From positions 105,862 through 169,861 of the forward strand of contig NZ_JAATJB010000009.1 of assembly GCF_011927635.1 (NCBI RefSeq): a stretch of DNA of 64,000 nt. The letters run 5' to 3'. A model generated the notes under the pieces. The model was given only the letters and a program-made list of their open reading frames with translations. It did not search any database and was not told the DNA's origin. The translations under genes and the position numbers were made by a program. Every line of letters begins with the position of its first letter. Positions within the stretch are counted from its first letter, which is position 1. Below are positions 27,368 through 36,333 of this stretch, piece after piece. The DNA is from Sphingomonas trueperi (GTDB lineage Bacteria > Pseudomonadota > Alphaproteobacteria > Sphingomonadales > Sphingomonadaceae).

Positions 27368-28224
27368 TCCGGATTCTGCTTGCCGCCTCGGCACTTGGCC
27401 TGGCTTCCCCGGCGCTGGCCCAGCGCACCGACTGGGCCAAGGTGCGCGCCGAGTGGAACCAGCCGATGGCGCCGTTCCGGATCCTCGGCAACGTCCACTA
27501 TGTCGGCACCGCGGGGATCTCGGCCTATCTGATCACCAGCCCGCAGGGGCACATCCTGATCGACGGCGGCATGCCCGAAAGCGCGCCGCTGATCGCCGCG
27601 AACATCGAGAAGCTCGGCTTCAAGCTCAACGACGTGAAGATCCTGCTGGTCAATCACGCGCATTGGGACCACGAGGGCGGCCTCGCCGAGCTCAAGCGCC
27701 GCACCGGCGCGCGGCTGCTGGCGAGCGCCGCCGATGCCCCGGCGCTGGAGGCGGGCACGTCCGACTATCGCCCGGACATCAGCATCGCCGCGCCGCCGGT
27801 GAAGGTGGACGGGCAGCTCAAGGACGGCGAGGAGATCCGGCTCGGCACCAACACGCTGGTCGCGCATCTGACGCCGGGGCACACCAAGGGCTGCACCAGC
27901 TTCACCATGCAGGTCCCCTCGGGCGGGGACAGCCTGACGGTGCTGTTCGCCTGCAGCTTCAGCGTCGCCGACCAGCCGCTGACACCGGGCCATGGCTATG
28001 ACGCGGCGCCCGCCGATTTCCGCGCCACCTTCGCCAAGCTGCGCGCGACCCAGGCCGACGTGTTCCTGAGCTTCCACGCCGAGCAGTTCGATCTCGCCGC
28101 CAAACGCGCCAAGCAGGCGGCGGGCGATCCCGAGGCGTTCGTCGATCCGGGCGAACTGGGGCGTCGGGTGGATGCGGCGCAGAAGGCGTTCGAGGCGGAG
28201 CTCAGGGCCCAAGCGCCCAAGTAA
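27364..28224 (+). CDS. Subclass B3-like metallo-beta-lactamase
   Basis: A periplasmic zinc hydrolase of the MBL fold closest in pattern to subclass B3 beta-lactamases. The 286-aa precursor has signal peptide MIRILLAASALGLASPALA. Metal ligands are intact: HAHWDH at 98-103 gives His98, His100, Asp102 and His103. A further His lies in TPGHTKGCTSF and another in VFLSFHAEQFDL. The B3-type segments WNQPMAPFRILGNVHYVGTAG and SPQGHILIDGGMPESAPLI support the class. The ATG overlaps the comEC stop, so it is co-expressed with comEC. Carbapenem or cephalosporin hydrolysis is likely from the family but not demonstrated; a lactonase-type function is less probable. Confidence 0.85.
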   Translation: MIRILLAASALGLASPALAQRTDWAKVRAEWNQPMAPFRILGNVHYVGTAGISAYLITSPQGHILIDGGMPESAPLIAANIEKLGFKLNDVKILLVNHAHWDHEGGLAELKRRTGARLLASAADAPALEAGTSDYRPDISIAAPPVKVDGQLKDGEEIRLGTNTLVAHLTPGHTKGCTSFTMQVPSGGDSLTVLFACSFSVADQPLTPGHGYDAAPADFRATFAKLRATQADVFLSFHAEQFDLAAKRAKQAAGDPEAFVDPGELGRRVDAAQKAFEAELRAQAPK

Positions 28225-28399
28225 GGCGTGCAGCTTGAACGGCGCGCCGGGCCCCGGTCAATCAAGGTGGGCCCTCGGGCGCGCGGGCGCCATCCAAAGC
28301 CCGCACGCGCGCAAGGGATGGCCCACGAACGTTCGCTGAACGGCCCCATCCTTCGCACGGCCGACGCGTCCAGACGCGAGGACCGCACCGAGCGTGCAG

Positions 28400-29344
28400 T
28401 CAGTGTTCGGCAAACGGCGGGGGATCTGCCTGTTGCTCCTTGAGGACGCGCTCGACGATCAATCCGCGCGTGCTCCAGGCAAAGGCATTGGCCTGTCCGG
28501 CATAGAGGCCGCGCAGATAGCCGCGGTCGAAGGCGGTGAGTTCGCTCGGCACGCGATTGGTATTCCCGTCGAACAGGGACAGGATCGTCTCCGTCGGTCC
28601 GGTGGCGCGGGGGCGGGCGCCGCCCAGGGTGCGCATCGCCAGATAATCGGCGATCTGGTTGCTCGTCTTGCCGATCACGGCCGAGCGCTCGACCAGCACG
28701 ATCGACGCTAGCATGTCCTTGCGCGTGGGCGAGACCAGCCTGGAGGCAATCGGGACGTTCAAAAAGCCGCCCTGGTTGATATGCTCGCCATCGCGGCTGA
28801 GGACTTCGCTGTTGCTCCATGCGCGCACGGGACCGCGCTCGCCGACGATGGTGCGGATTTCCGACGGCGTACGATCCCCGAAGAGCCACCATTTGCGCCG
28901 CACGAGCGTGTCGATCCCCGTGGCTACGCCGTCGGTGAAGACGACGAGGATGTTGGGCGTGCATCCATCGCCCGCGAGCTTTAGCCCGGCCTGCTCGGCA
29001 TCTGCCGCCAGGCGGTAGCCGATCATCTCGAGGACGGAGCGCTCGAGCCCGACGCTACCGAAGCAGACGGCGCTTTGGAAGCGGGGCAGCGGTGCATCGT
29101 TGGGACTGGGCGGCGTGATCGCATGCACCAGCGCGCTGATGTCCTTCTTGGAAGCAGGCTTGCGTCCTGTGACGATGATGGGATCGGTGGGGCCGGCAGG
29201 CGCCTTGCGCCCCTGTGCGCGATCGGTTGTATCCGTGGTAGCCGGCGACTGCGCCGCGTCCTGAGAAGAGGATATGCTCTGCTGCGCCATCCCGAGGCCT
29301 GGGAAGAGCAGGCTCATCGCCACCGCCAGAAGAGGTCCACGCAT
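28400..29344 (-). CDS. Secreted hypothetical protein, sphingomonad type
   Basis: About 314 aa with a Sec signal peptide (MRGPLLAVAMSLLFPGLGMAQ) and a Ser/Thr/Gln-rich spacer. DPIIVTGRKPASKKDISALV, the IVVTG-type segment shared by many sphingomonad secreted proteins, follows. The folded part has NILVVFTDGVATGID, DYLAMRTLGGARPRA and DRGYLRGLYAG. Two Cys (AVCFGSVG and GDGCTPN) could form a disulfide. I chose ATG 29344, preceded by GGAG; starts at 29362/29359 would add five or six residues. It is not a TonB receptor: it is too short and has no barrel pattern. Repeated Trp/Arg-rich strands suggest a small periplasmic or surface protein of unknown function. Confidence 0.7.
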   Translation of the reverse strand: MRGPLLAVAMSLLFPGLGMAQQSISSSQDAAQSPATTDTTDRAQGRKAPAGPTDPIIVTGRKPASKKDISALVHAITPPSPNDAPLPRFQSAVCFGSVGLERSVLEMIGYRLAADAEQAGLKLAGDGCTPNILVVFTDGVATGIDTLVRRKWWLFGDRTPSEIRTIVGERGPVRAWSNSEVLSRDGEHINQGGFLNVPIASRLVSPTRKDMLASIVLVERSAVIGKTSNQIADYLAMRTLGGARPRATGPTETILSLFDGNTNRVPSELTAFDRGYLRGLYAGQANAFAWSTRGLIVERVLKEQQADPPPFAEH

Positions 29345-29543
29345 CGGCCCGCGCTCCATCACTTCTTGTGTGCAGACCGTGGCATGAATGTCCGATGCGT
29401 AGAAGTAGTAATATCGATGCCTGAAAGTACACCACGCGGATCAGCGCGCCCGAGGTGTGCGGGGGCGGGCGGACAAGGAATGGACGAAGCGTAAGGCGAA
29501 GCTGTAGCTGGTGCTTCGCATCGCCTCGTCCCGGCCCCATTCA

Positions 29544-30221
29544 TCAGTAGCGGCGCAACAATCCCGCCAACCGGCCCTGCACCCGCACCTGATCCGGGCG
29601 ATAGCGCTGGGGCGTATAGTCGCGATTGGCCGGATCGAGCCGGACCATCGCGCCTTCCTTGCGGAAATATTTCAGCGTCGCCTCGGCATCGTCGATCAGC
29701 GCGACGACGATCTCGCCGTCCCGTGCGGTCTCGGTGCGGCGGATCAGCGCATAGTCGCCGTCGAGGATGCCGGCTTCCACCATCGAATCGCCAGCGACTT
29801 CGAGCGCATAATGCTCGCCCGCGCCGAGCAGCGCGGCGGGCACCGGCAGCATGGTCGAGCCTTCGAGCGCCTCGATCGGCGTACCCGCGGCGATGCGGCC
29901 GTGCAGCGGGATCTCCACCACGTCATTGGCCGGCGTCGGGGGCGATGCGGGAGCGGCGGCCGCGCTCGCCGGCTTGGGCGCCTTGGCGACAGGCTTGCGC
30001 TCGCCGCGCTCGGGCATGCGCAGCACTTCCAGCGCGCGGGCGCGGTTGGGCAGGCGGCGGATGAACTCGCGTTCCTCCAGCGCGCTGATCAGGCGGTGCA
30101 CGCCCGATTTCGACTTGAGATCGAGCGCCTCCTTCATTTCCTCGAACGAGGGCGATACGCCCGTCTCGGCAAGACGGTCGGAAATGAAGCAGATCAGCTC
30201 GTGCTGCTTGCGCGTGAGCAT
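29544..30221 (-). CDS. lexA: LexA SOS repressor
   Basis: The SOS-response repressor and self-cleaving serine protease. At 225 aa, the winged HTH domain lies at 1-65 ([29 protein letters not shown]). An Ala/Pro-rich linker at about 75-100 is longer than in E. coli. The cleavage bond is Ala112-Gly113 in GRIAAG, and the catalytic dyad is Ser146 ([10 protein letters not shown]) and Lys184 (EATLKYF). ATG 30221 follows CGGAGGA. An SOS box lies 19 bp upstream of the start codon, indicating autoregulation. It is downstream of moeA on the same strand but has its own operator. Confidence 0.97.
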   Translation of the reverse strand: MLTRKQHELICFISDRLAETGVSPSFEEMKEALDLKSKSGVHRLISALEEREFIRRLPNRARALEVLRMPERGERKPVAKAPKPASAAAAPASPPTPANDVVEIPLHGRIAAGTPIEALEGSTMLPVPAALLGAGEHYALEVAGDSMVEAGILDGDYALIRRTETARDGEIVVALIDDAEATLKYFRKEGAMVRLDPANRDYTPQRYRPDQVRVQGRLAGLLRRY

Positions 30222-30239
30222 CCAATCCTCCGTGGTCCA

Positions 30240-30254
30240 GAACAGACTGGGAAC
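30240..30254 (-). promoter_or_regulatory. SOS box (LexA operator) of lexA
   Basis: On the minus strand GTTC-CCAGTCT-GTTC, an exact match to the alphaproteobacterial LexA site GTTC-N7-GTTC. It lies between the moeA stop and the lexA start, suited to self-repression of lexA. Confidence 0.9.
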
Positions 30255-30279
30255 GTTTATGCAATGTTCCGAGGCGCTG

Positions 30280-31461
30280 TCAAGCGATGTCGAGGATTTC
30301 CACCGAGTCGGAGCTATTTGCGGCTGGCGCATGCGGCTCGCGCACGATCAGGCAGGTGCTGCGGGCGAGCGTGCGGAGCATCGAGCTGTCCTGGATCGCC
30401 GAGGCATGGACGCGGCCGTCGATCAGCGCGGCGCGGAGATAGTCGGTGCGCGGGCCATTGGCCGGCAGCGGCTCGCCGAGGATCGCCGAGCGCCCGCGCG
30501 GGAACGGATCGGCGGCACCGGATCGGTGCGCGATCAAGGGCTTGGCGAAGAGCAGCGCGGTGACGAACACCGAAACCGGATTGCCCGGCAGGCCCAGCAC
30601 GACCATGTCGCCGCGCGTGCCCGCCATCATCGGCTTGCCCGGTCGGAGCGCGATGCGCCAGAAGTCGATGGTCGCGCCGGCGGCTTCCAGCGCGGGGCGG
30701 ACGAGGTCGTGATCGCCTACCGACGCGCCGCCGCTGGTGATCAGCAGATCGGCCTCGACAGTGGCGAAGGCATGGGTGAGGGCGCCCAGATCGTCGGGCA
30801 GGATGCCGAGGTCGACGATCTCGACCGGCAGATCGGCCAGCTGCGCGGCGAGCATCGTGCGGTTCGATTCGGGCAACTGGGCGGGCCCGATCGGCATACC
30901 CGGTGCCACCAGCTCGTCGCCGGTCGCGGCGATGGCGACGCGGACCTTGCGGCCGACGGGCAGTGCCGCATGGCCGCCGATCGCCGCCAGCGCGATCCGG
31001 GCTGGCGTGAGCCGCTCGCCCGCTGCGATCAGCGCGTCGCCTTGCGCAAAGTCCAGCCCGCGGCGGCGCGTGTTGCGACCCAGATAGGACGGGCCTTCGC
31101 CAGCGAGGCTTAGCTGATCGCCGTCGCGCGCGGCCTCTTCCTGGACGAGCACCGTGTCCGCGCCCGCGGGCATCGGCGCGCCGGTGAAGATCCGTACCGC
31201 TTCTCCGGGCGCAACCGTGCCCGCGAAGCCAGACCCCGCCGCGCTCTCGCCGATCACGGCCCAAGGTCCGGGCAGGTCGGCGAAGCGGATCGCATAGCCG
31301 TCCATCGCCGAAAGGTCGGTTTCCGGCTGGGTGCGGCGTGCGACCACCGGCTCGGCGGCCCAGCGGCCGACGGCTTGCCCCAGCGGGACCGTCTCGACGG
31401 GGGTGGGGCCGGCAAGCGCGAGCAGCCGCGCCTGGGCCTCGGCGATGGGAAGAAGTGCCAT
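30280..31461 (-). CDS. moeA: Molybdopterin molybdotransferase MoeA
   Basis: Inserts molybdate into adenylated molybdopterin in the last step of Mo-cofactor synthesis. The 393-aa protein has the normal MoeA length. Typical segments are the N-terminal [31 protein letters not shown], the molybdopterin-binding domain [25 protein letters not shown] (with conserved Asp residues) and [17 protein letters not shown]. Its C-terminal domain IV is complete. It is cytosolic. It is transcribed toward lexA with the PilZ gene 41 bp upstream; the moeA-lexA order is seen in other sphingomonads. No other Mo-cofactor gene is in the window. ATG 31461 lacks a strong ribosome site. Confidence 0.95.
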   Translation of the reverse strand: MALLPIAEAQARLLALAGPTPVETVPLGQAVGRWAAEPVVARRTQPETDLSAMDGYAIRFADLPGPWAVIGESAAGSGFAGTVAPGEAVRIFTGAPMPAGADTVLVQEEAARDGDQLSLAGEGPSYLGRNTRRRGLDFAQGDALIAAGERLTPARIALAAIGGHAALPVGRKVRVAIAATGDELVAPGMPIGPAQLPESNRTMLAAQLADLPVEIVDLGILPDDLGALTHAFATVEADLLITSGGASVGDHDLVRPALEAAGATIDFWRIALRPGKPMMAGTRGDMVVLGLPGNPVSVFVTALLFAKPLIAHRSGAADPFPRGRSAILGEPLPANGPRTDYLRAALIDGRVHASAIQDSSMLRTLARSTCLIVREPHAPAANSSDSVEILDIA

Positions 31462-31502
31462 GCCGCCCGATTGGCGGTGCGGCGGCGGCGATGCAAGCGG
31501 CT

Positions 31503-32444
31503 TCAGCCGGTGCGGCGGCTCGCGGTGAGCAGGCGCAGGTCACTGTCGCGCAGCGGCATGCGGAATTCGGCGAGCGTCCGGCCATGCCGCGCCCGCACCA
31601 CCCGCGCCGGGCCGCCGCCGATCTCGGGGAGTGCCACCCAGAGCGAACTGCCCGGCGCGAAGGCCTGGCGCGCCTCGAACTCGACCTGCTGGGCGGTGAG
31701 CGCATGGATACGGCAATTCCACCAGCCGACGCCCTCGCGCACCCGCCCAGGCAGGTCGAGGCGCAGCGCCAGCTTGTCCTGCAGCAACCCGTCGGCATCG
31801 CTCCCGCCGGCCTGGGGGGCGGGCGCCTGCTGGATGCCGCGGAGCCAGGGGAACAGGGTCTGCCAGCCCAGCTCCTCGGTAAAGACGATGCCGGCGGTCT
31901 CGCCCGTGATCCAGCGCACCGTGCCTTCCAGCGGACGCAGCCCGTCGAAGGTCAGCTGCACCGCCTCGTCAACGCCGAGCCCGCGCGCCTCGACGCCGAC
32001 CCCACCTTGCGAGATGTCGCGGGTGCGCAGCTGCTCGACCTCGCCGCCGCGGTGCACGCCGACGGTATGGCGCAGCTCGATGCGCGGCAGGCGGCGGCGC
32101 TCGGCGGCGGCGCGGGCGAGGTTGCGCGCGACCATCCCCAGCACGTCCACCGGTGCGTCGAAAGCGAGCCCCGCCTCGTTGCCGTCGGACCAGAGCGTAC
32201 GGCCGATCAGCGGCTCGGCGGACCCGAGGTGCAGCCGGATCGGCATCGCCTCGGCCAGTTCACGCTCGACGCGCAGCCGCGCGCCCGCCCGGCCGATCCA
32301 GTGGATGCCGCAGTCGAGCAGCTCGCCACCCCAGGCGAGTTGGCCTGCATCGAGCCCGTCCGCCGCCGCGGCGCTGGGCGCGCGCGGTGCGGGCAGGTCG
32401 TGTGTCAGGCTGAAGATCGTCGCGGACGTTCGCCCCGAATCCAT
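31503..32444 (-). CDS. PilZ-domain protein, multi-domain
   Basis: About 313 aa, cytosolic. The central domain at about 130-210 carries PilZ features: RRRLPRIELRHTVGVHRGG, DISQGGVGVEARG (D/N-x-S-x-x-G) and a closing strand TAGIVFTEEL. Flanking regions at about 20-125 and 230-310 resemble weaker PilZ-like beta-barrels (for example RVVRARHGRTLAEFRMPL), so it may be a tandem of two or three. I chose ATG 32444; ATG 32471 would add nine residues. It lies upstream of moeA and downstream of astD on the same strand. A c-di-GMP effector role is likely from the family; target unknown. Confidence 0.8.
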   Translation of the reverse strand: MDSGRTSATIFSLTHDLPAPRAPSAAAADGLDAGQLAWGGELLDCGIHWIGRAGARLRVERELAEAMPIRLHLGSAEPLIGRTLWSDGNEAGLAFDAPVDVLGMVARNLARAAAERRRLPRIELRHTVGVHRGGEVEQLRTRDISQGGVGVEARGLGVDEAVQLTFDGLRPLEGTVRWITGETAGIVFTEELGWQTLFPWLRGIQQAPAPQAGGSDADGLLQDKLALRLDLPGRVREGVGWWNCRIHALTAQQVEFEARQAFAPGSSLWVALPEIGGGPARVVRARHGRTLAEFRMPLRDSDLRLLTASRRTG

Positions 32445-32535
32445 GCTGTCGTTCCGTCCCAAGGGGGACATCCTGCACGCCCGGCACTGAAACCGCGGTT
32501 AAGCGGCAGGGTTGCGAAAAGCCTAACGCGGGGCG

Positions 32536-33951
32536 TCAGGCGTCGCGCAGGCCCACGCCCATCGCCGCGCGCGCCTGCTCGGATTCCGAGGAGACGACCG
32601 GATAGGCGCAATAGTCCGCCGCATAATAGGCGCTGGGCCGATGGTTGCCCGACCAGCCCACGCCGCCGAACGGCGCGGCCGAGGAGGCGCCGTTGGTCGG
32701 CTTGTTCCAGTTGACGATGCCGGCGCGGATGTTCGCCCAGAACTGGTCGTAGAGCCGCGGATCCTGGCTCACCAGGCTGGCGGAGAGGCCGTAGCGGGTG
32801 TCGTTGGCCTCGGCGATCGCCTCCTCGAAGCTCGTCTTGCGGAACACCTGGAGGATCGGGCCGAACAGCTCGACATCCACCTTTTCCCGCGCCTCGGTCA
32901 TGTCGACCACGCCGGGGGTGAGGAAGGGGCGGTTCTCGATCAGCCGCTCCATGTGACGCAGCGGGCGGCCGCCCATGGTGGAGAGCGTGAGAAAGCTCTC
33001 GGTGAGCATGTCAGCGGTATTGTTGTCGATCACCGGGCCCATGAAGGGCTGGGGATCGGCATGCGGCTCGCCGATGATCAACCGGCCGATCAGCTTGTTG
33101 AGCTCGGCCATCAGCGGTTCGAACAATTTCTCGTCGACGATCAGCCGGCGCGCGGCGGTGCAGCGCTGGCCGGCGGTGGTGAAGGCCGACTGTACCACCA
33201 GCACCGCGGCCGAATAGAGATCCGGCGTATTCCAGACGACGATCGGGTTGTTGCCGCCCATCTCCAGCGCGAGGATCTTCTCGGGGCGCGCGGCGAACTG
33301 GCGGTTGAGCGCGATGCCGGTATTGGCCGAGCCCGTGAACAGCAGCCCGTCGATGTCCGGGTGGCCCGCCAGCGCCTTGCCCTGGTCCGGTCCGCCGATC
33401 AGCAGGCGGATACAGCCTTCGGGGATGCCCGCGGCATGGAAGCACTCGACGAGGAAGGCGCCGCTGGCGGGCGTCTTTTCCGACGGCTTGAACACCACCG
33501 CGTTGCCCGCGAGCAGCGCAGGCACGATATGGCCGTTCGGCAGATGCGCCGGGAAATTATAGGGCCCCAGCACCGCCAGCACGCCGTGCGGCTTGTGCCG
33601 CAGCGCGAGCCGAGTGTTCATCGGCGCTTCGATCCGGCGCTGGCCGGTCCGCTCCGAATAGCTGGTGACCGAGATGTCGACCTTGGCGATCACTGTCTCG
33701 ACCTCGGTGCGCGCTTCCCACAGCGGCTTGCCGGTCTCGCGCGCGAGCAGGTCGGTAAAGGCGTCGGCGCGCTGCCGCACGACATTGGCGAAGCGGCGCA
33801 GCGCCTCGATCCGCACGGCGAGCGGGCGCGCCGCCCAGCCTGCCCAGTTGGCGCGGGCGATGGCAACTTCGGTGTCCGCGTCCCCGATCGGGTGTCGCCA
33901 CAGCACGGCGCCGGTTGCGGGTTCGGTCGAAAGGAGTTCCTGGTCCGGCAT
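32536..33951 (-). CDS. astD: Succinylglutamate-semialdehyde dehydrogenase
   Basis: An NAD-dependent aldehyde dehydrogenase of the AstD type, the fourth step of the arginine succinyltransferase pathway. The 471 aa are within the family norm. The nucleotide-binding part has FKPSEKTPASGAF and FTGSANTG, the catalytic Glu is in ALEMGGNNPIVV, and the catalytic Cys is in SAFTTAGQRCTAARRL, an AstD-like signature. It is a soluble, cytosolic tetramer by family. No astA, astB or astE gene is nearby, so it stands alone here. It follows selO by 62 bp on the same strand. AstD is the best match; a related semialdehyde substrate cannot be excluded. Confidence 0.88.
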   Translation of the reverse strand: MPDQELLSTEPATGAVLWRHPIGDADTEVAIARANWAGWAARPLAVRIEALRRFANVVRQRADAFTDLLARETGKPLWEARTEVETVIAKVDISVTSYSERTGQRRIEAPMNTRLALRHKPHGVLAVLGPYNFPAHLPNGHIVPALLAGNAVVFKPSEKTPASGAFLVECFHAAGIPEGCIRLLIGGPDQGKALAGHPDIDGLLFTGSANTGIALNRQFAARPEKILALEMGGNNPIVVWNTPDLYSAAVLVVQSAFTTAGQRCTAARRLIVDEKLFEPLMAELNKLIGRLIIGEPHADPQPFMGPVIDNNTADMLTESFLTLSTMGGRPLRHMERLIENRPFLTPGVVDMTEAREKVDVELFGPILQVFRKTSFEEAIAEANDTRYGLSASLVSQDPRLYDQFWANIRAGIVNWNKPTNGASSAAPFGGVGWSGNHRPSAYYAADYCAYPVVSSESEQARAAMGVGLRDA

Positions 33952-34013
33952 GGGCCTTCTGTATTTTCTGGTTCGTTGCCCCTGTTACGATCGCTTTGCC
34001 CGATTTCGCGGCG

Positions 34014-35363
34014 CTAGGCCAGAGCCTCGCCCATCTCGCGGATCGCCGCGATCTTTGCCTCGATCGGCGCCCAGTCGTCCCGCTCCGCGATCGCGGACCA
34101 CAGCGATTCGACCTCGTCGATCAGCATCGAACGGGGCGCGCCGCGCCAATAGACGTGGTCGCGCGCCTTGCGCGGGCGATAGTCGGCGAGGCGGCTGCGG
34201 ACCTCGGCGAACTCCGCGCCATAGCGTTCGGGCAGGGTGCCACCGAATGCGTCGAAATAGAAACGGTGGAGCAGCGTGCCGGTCTGGTTGAGCGCCACCT
34301 CCACGGCTTCGGTGAGCGCGCGGTCGCTCGCGTCGTCGCGCGGCTGGACACCGAGGCGCCAGAGAACGGCATTGGCCTCCTCGCGATGATAGGCCGGGGC
34401 GAAGCCTTCGAGCGCGGCGATCAGCGGCGCTTCCTCGGCGATCAGGCGCAGCGAAATGGCGAGCTGCATCACGTCCCAATAGATCGCCTCGGGCTGGCGG
34501 CCGAAGGCGTAGAGACCGTTCTGGTCGAAATAGGCGGCGGTGAAGTTCGCCGCCCAGCTGGGGGCGAAGCGCCAGGGGCCATAGTCGAAGCTCTCGCCGG
34601 TGACGTTGATATTGTCGCTGTTGAGCACCCCGTGGACGAAACCCGCGGCCATGAACTGCCCCGCCATCCGCGCGGTGCGGGCGACGACATGGGCGAGTAG
34701 CCGCTGCGGCGCGTCGGGCCCGTCCTGCTCGCCGAAATAGTGGCGCAGCACATAGGCGGTGAGCTTCCGCAGGCCTTCCACGTCCTGGAAATAGGCGAGG
34801 CGCTGGAACACGCCGATGCGGATATGGCCATGGTTGAGCCGCACCAGCACCGCGGAACGGGTAGGGGAGGGCTCGTCGCCGCGATGGAGCGATTCGCCAG
34901 TCTCGACCAGCGAGAAGGTACGGCTGGTCTCGACGCCCAGCGCCTCGAGCATCTCGGTGGCGAGGATCTCGCGGACGCCGCCCTTCAGGGTCAGGCGGCC
35001 GTCGCCGAAGCGGCTGTACGGCGTCTGGCCCGATCCCTTGGTGCCTAGGTCCATCAGCCGGCCGGAATCGTCGATCATCTGCGCGAACAGGAAGCCGCGG
35101 CCGTCGCCGATCTCGGGATTGTACACGCGGAACTGGTGGCCGTGATAGCGCAGCGCCAGCGGCTGGGGCAGGCTGCCCTTGAGCGGCTCGAACCGGGCGA
35201 AATGGGCGAGCCATTCGGCGTCGCTCAGCCCCTCCAGCCCCACGCTCGCGGCGGCGCGGTCGTTGCGGAAGCGGAGGATCGTCTGGGGGAAGCGCGCGGG
35301 CGCCACCGGATCGTAGAAGCCATCCCCGAGTTCGAGGATCGCCTGTTGCGGAGCGAAGGCCAT
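34014..35363 (-). CDS. selO: Protein adenylyltransferase SelO (YdiU family)
   Basis: SelO is a pseudokinase-fold enzyme that AMPylates proteins on Ser/Thr/Tyr and responds to redox stress. At 449 aa from ATG 35363, it shows LPQPLALRYHGHQFRVYNPEIGDGRGFLFAQ, TKGSGQTPYSRFGDGRLTLKGG, the catalytic-type HGVLNSDNINVTGESFDYGPW and a helical C-terminus. The family Cys at the extreme C-terminus (CSS/selenocysteine in eukaryotes) is absent. Only 18 bp separate its start from the divergent hydrolase start, so promoters must lie inside coding sequence of the other gene. Confidence 0.93.
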   Translation of the reverse strand: MAFAPQQAILELGDGFYDPVAPARFPQTILRFRNDRAAASVGLEGLSDAEWLAHFARFEPLKGSLPQPLALRYHGHQFRVYNPEIGDGRGFLFAQMIDDSGRLMDLGTKGSGQTPYSRFGDGRLTLKGGVREILATEMLEALGVETSRTFSLVETGESLHRGDEPSPTRSAVLVRLNHGHIRIGVFQRLAYFQDVEGLRKLTAYVLRHYFGEQDGPDAPQRLLAHVVARTARMAGQFMAAGFVHGVLNSDNINVTGESFDYGPWRFAPSWAANFTAAYFDQNGLYAFGRQPEAIYWDVMQLAISLRLIAEEAPLIAALEGFAPAYHREEANAVLWRLGVQPRDDASDRALTEAVEVALNQTGTLLHRFYFDAFGGTLPERYGAEFAEVRSRLADYRPRKARDHVYWRGAPRSMLIDEVESLWSAIAERDDWAPIEAKIAAIREMGEALA

Positions 35364-35381
35364 GCGGCGATATGGGGCGCG

Positions 35382-36251
35382 ATGGGTGATCGGCGCAACT
35401 ACTCCGATGGCGTTTGGTGGTCGAAAGACGGCCTGCGGCTGCATTATCGCGACTATCCGGGGCGCGACGACCGCCCGCCGCTGCTCTGCTTCCCGGGCCT
35501 TACCCGCAACGCGCGCGACTTCGCCGACCTGGCGACACGCCTCTCGAGCGACTGGCGGGTGCTCTGCGTCGAATTTCGGGGGCGGGGCGAGAGCGCCTAT
35601 GCCAAGGATCCGATGAGCTATGTGCCGCTCGTCTATCTGCAGGATGTCGAGGCGCTGCTCGCCGAGCTGAAGATCGAGAAGTTCGTCGCGGTCGGCACCT
35701 CGCTCGGCGGCATCGTGACGATGCTGCTCGCCGCGACCGACGGGGGCAAGCTGGCCGGCGCGGTGCTCAACGATGTCGGGCCGGAGCTGAACCCGGCGGG
35801 GCTGGCGCGGATCCGCACCTATGTCGGCAAGCAGGTCTGGTACCCGACCTGGATGCACGCGGCGCGCGGCGTTGCCGAGGCGAACGGGGACGTCTATCCG
35901 GACTATCGGATCGAGGACTGGCTGGCGATGGCCAAGCGGCTCCACCGGGTGAACAGCCAGGGTCGCATCGTGCTCGATTACGACATGAAGATCGCCGAGC
36001 CGTTCCGCGTGCCGGGCAATGAGGCCGGGCCGGACATGTGGCCGACGATCGACGCGCTCGCCGGTCGCCCGTTGCTGGTGGTACGCGGCGAACGCTCGGA
36101 CATCCTGCGCGCCGAGACGGCGGAGAAGATGGTCGCGCGGGTGCCCGGCACCGAGCTGGTGACGGTGCGGCGGGTGGGCCATGCGCCGACCCTCGACGAG
36201 CCGGAAGCCGTGGCGGGGATCGAGCGGCTGCTGGCGAAGGTCGCGGGCTGA
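35382..36251 (+). CDS. Alpha/beta-hydrolase fold protein
   Basis: A 289-aa cytosolic alpha/beta hydrolase. The oxyanion region is LLCFPGLTRNARDFADLA, the nucleophile elbow GTSLGG (Ser), an acid residue lies in LLVVRGERSDIL, and the catalytic His is in VGHAPTLDEPEAV. ATG 35382 gives the usual family N-terminus (RRNYSDGVWWSKDGLRLHYRDYPG); the frame is open further upstream but that part is antisense to selO. Such enzymes hydrolyse esters, lactones or epoxides; specificity cannot be read. It is divergent from selO with an 18-bp gap. A strong hairpin follows its stop. Confidence 0.85.
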   Translation: MGDRRNYSDGVWWSKDGLRLHYRDYPGRDDRPPLLCFPGLTRNARDFADLATRLSSDWRVLCVEFRGRGESAYAKDPMSYVPLVYLQDVEALLAELKIEKFVAVGTSLGGIVTMLLAATDGGKLAGAVLNDVGPELNPAGLARIRTYVGKQVWYPTWMHAARGVAEANGDVYPDYRIEDWLAMAKRLHRVNSQGRIVLDYDMKIAEPFRVPGNEAGPDMWPTIDALAGRPLLVVRGERSDILRAETAEKMVARVPGTELVTVRRVGHAPTLDEPEAVAGIERLLAKVAG

Positions 36252-36296
36252 ACGCACCCACGGCGCGCGGCAGAGGGTAGAAATCGCGTGGGACCA

Positions 36297-36325
36297 GCCG
36301 GGAGGCGGCGATGCGCCGCCCGGCC
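36297..36325. terminator. Convergent hairpin between hydrolase and TonB receptor
   Basis: GC-rich hairpin with core GGCGGCG-ATG-CGCCGCC (36304-36320) and outer GCCG/CGGC pairing. It fills the gap between two convergent stops. No long T tract; a likely bidirectional transcript end. Confidence 0.55.
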
Positions 36326-36333
36326 GTGCGCCC

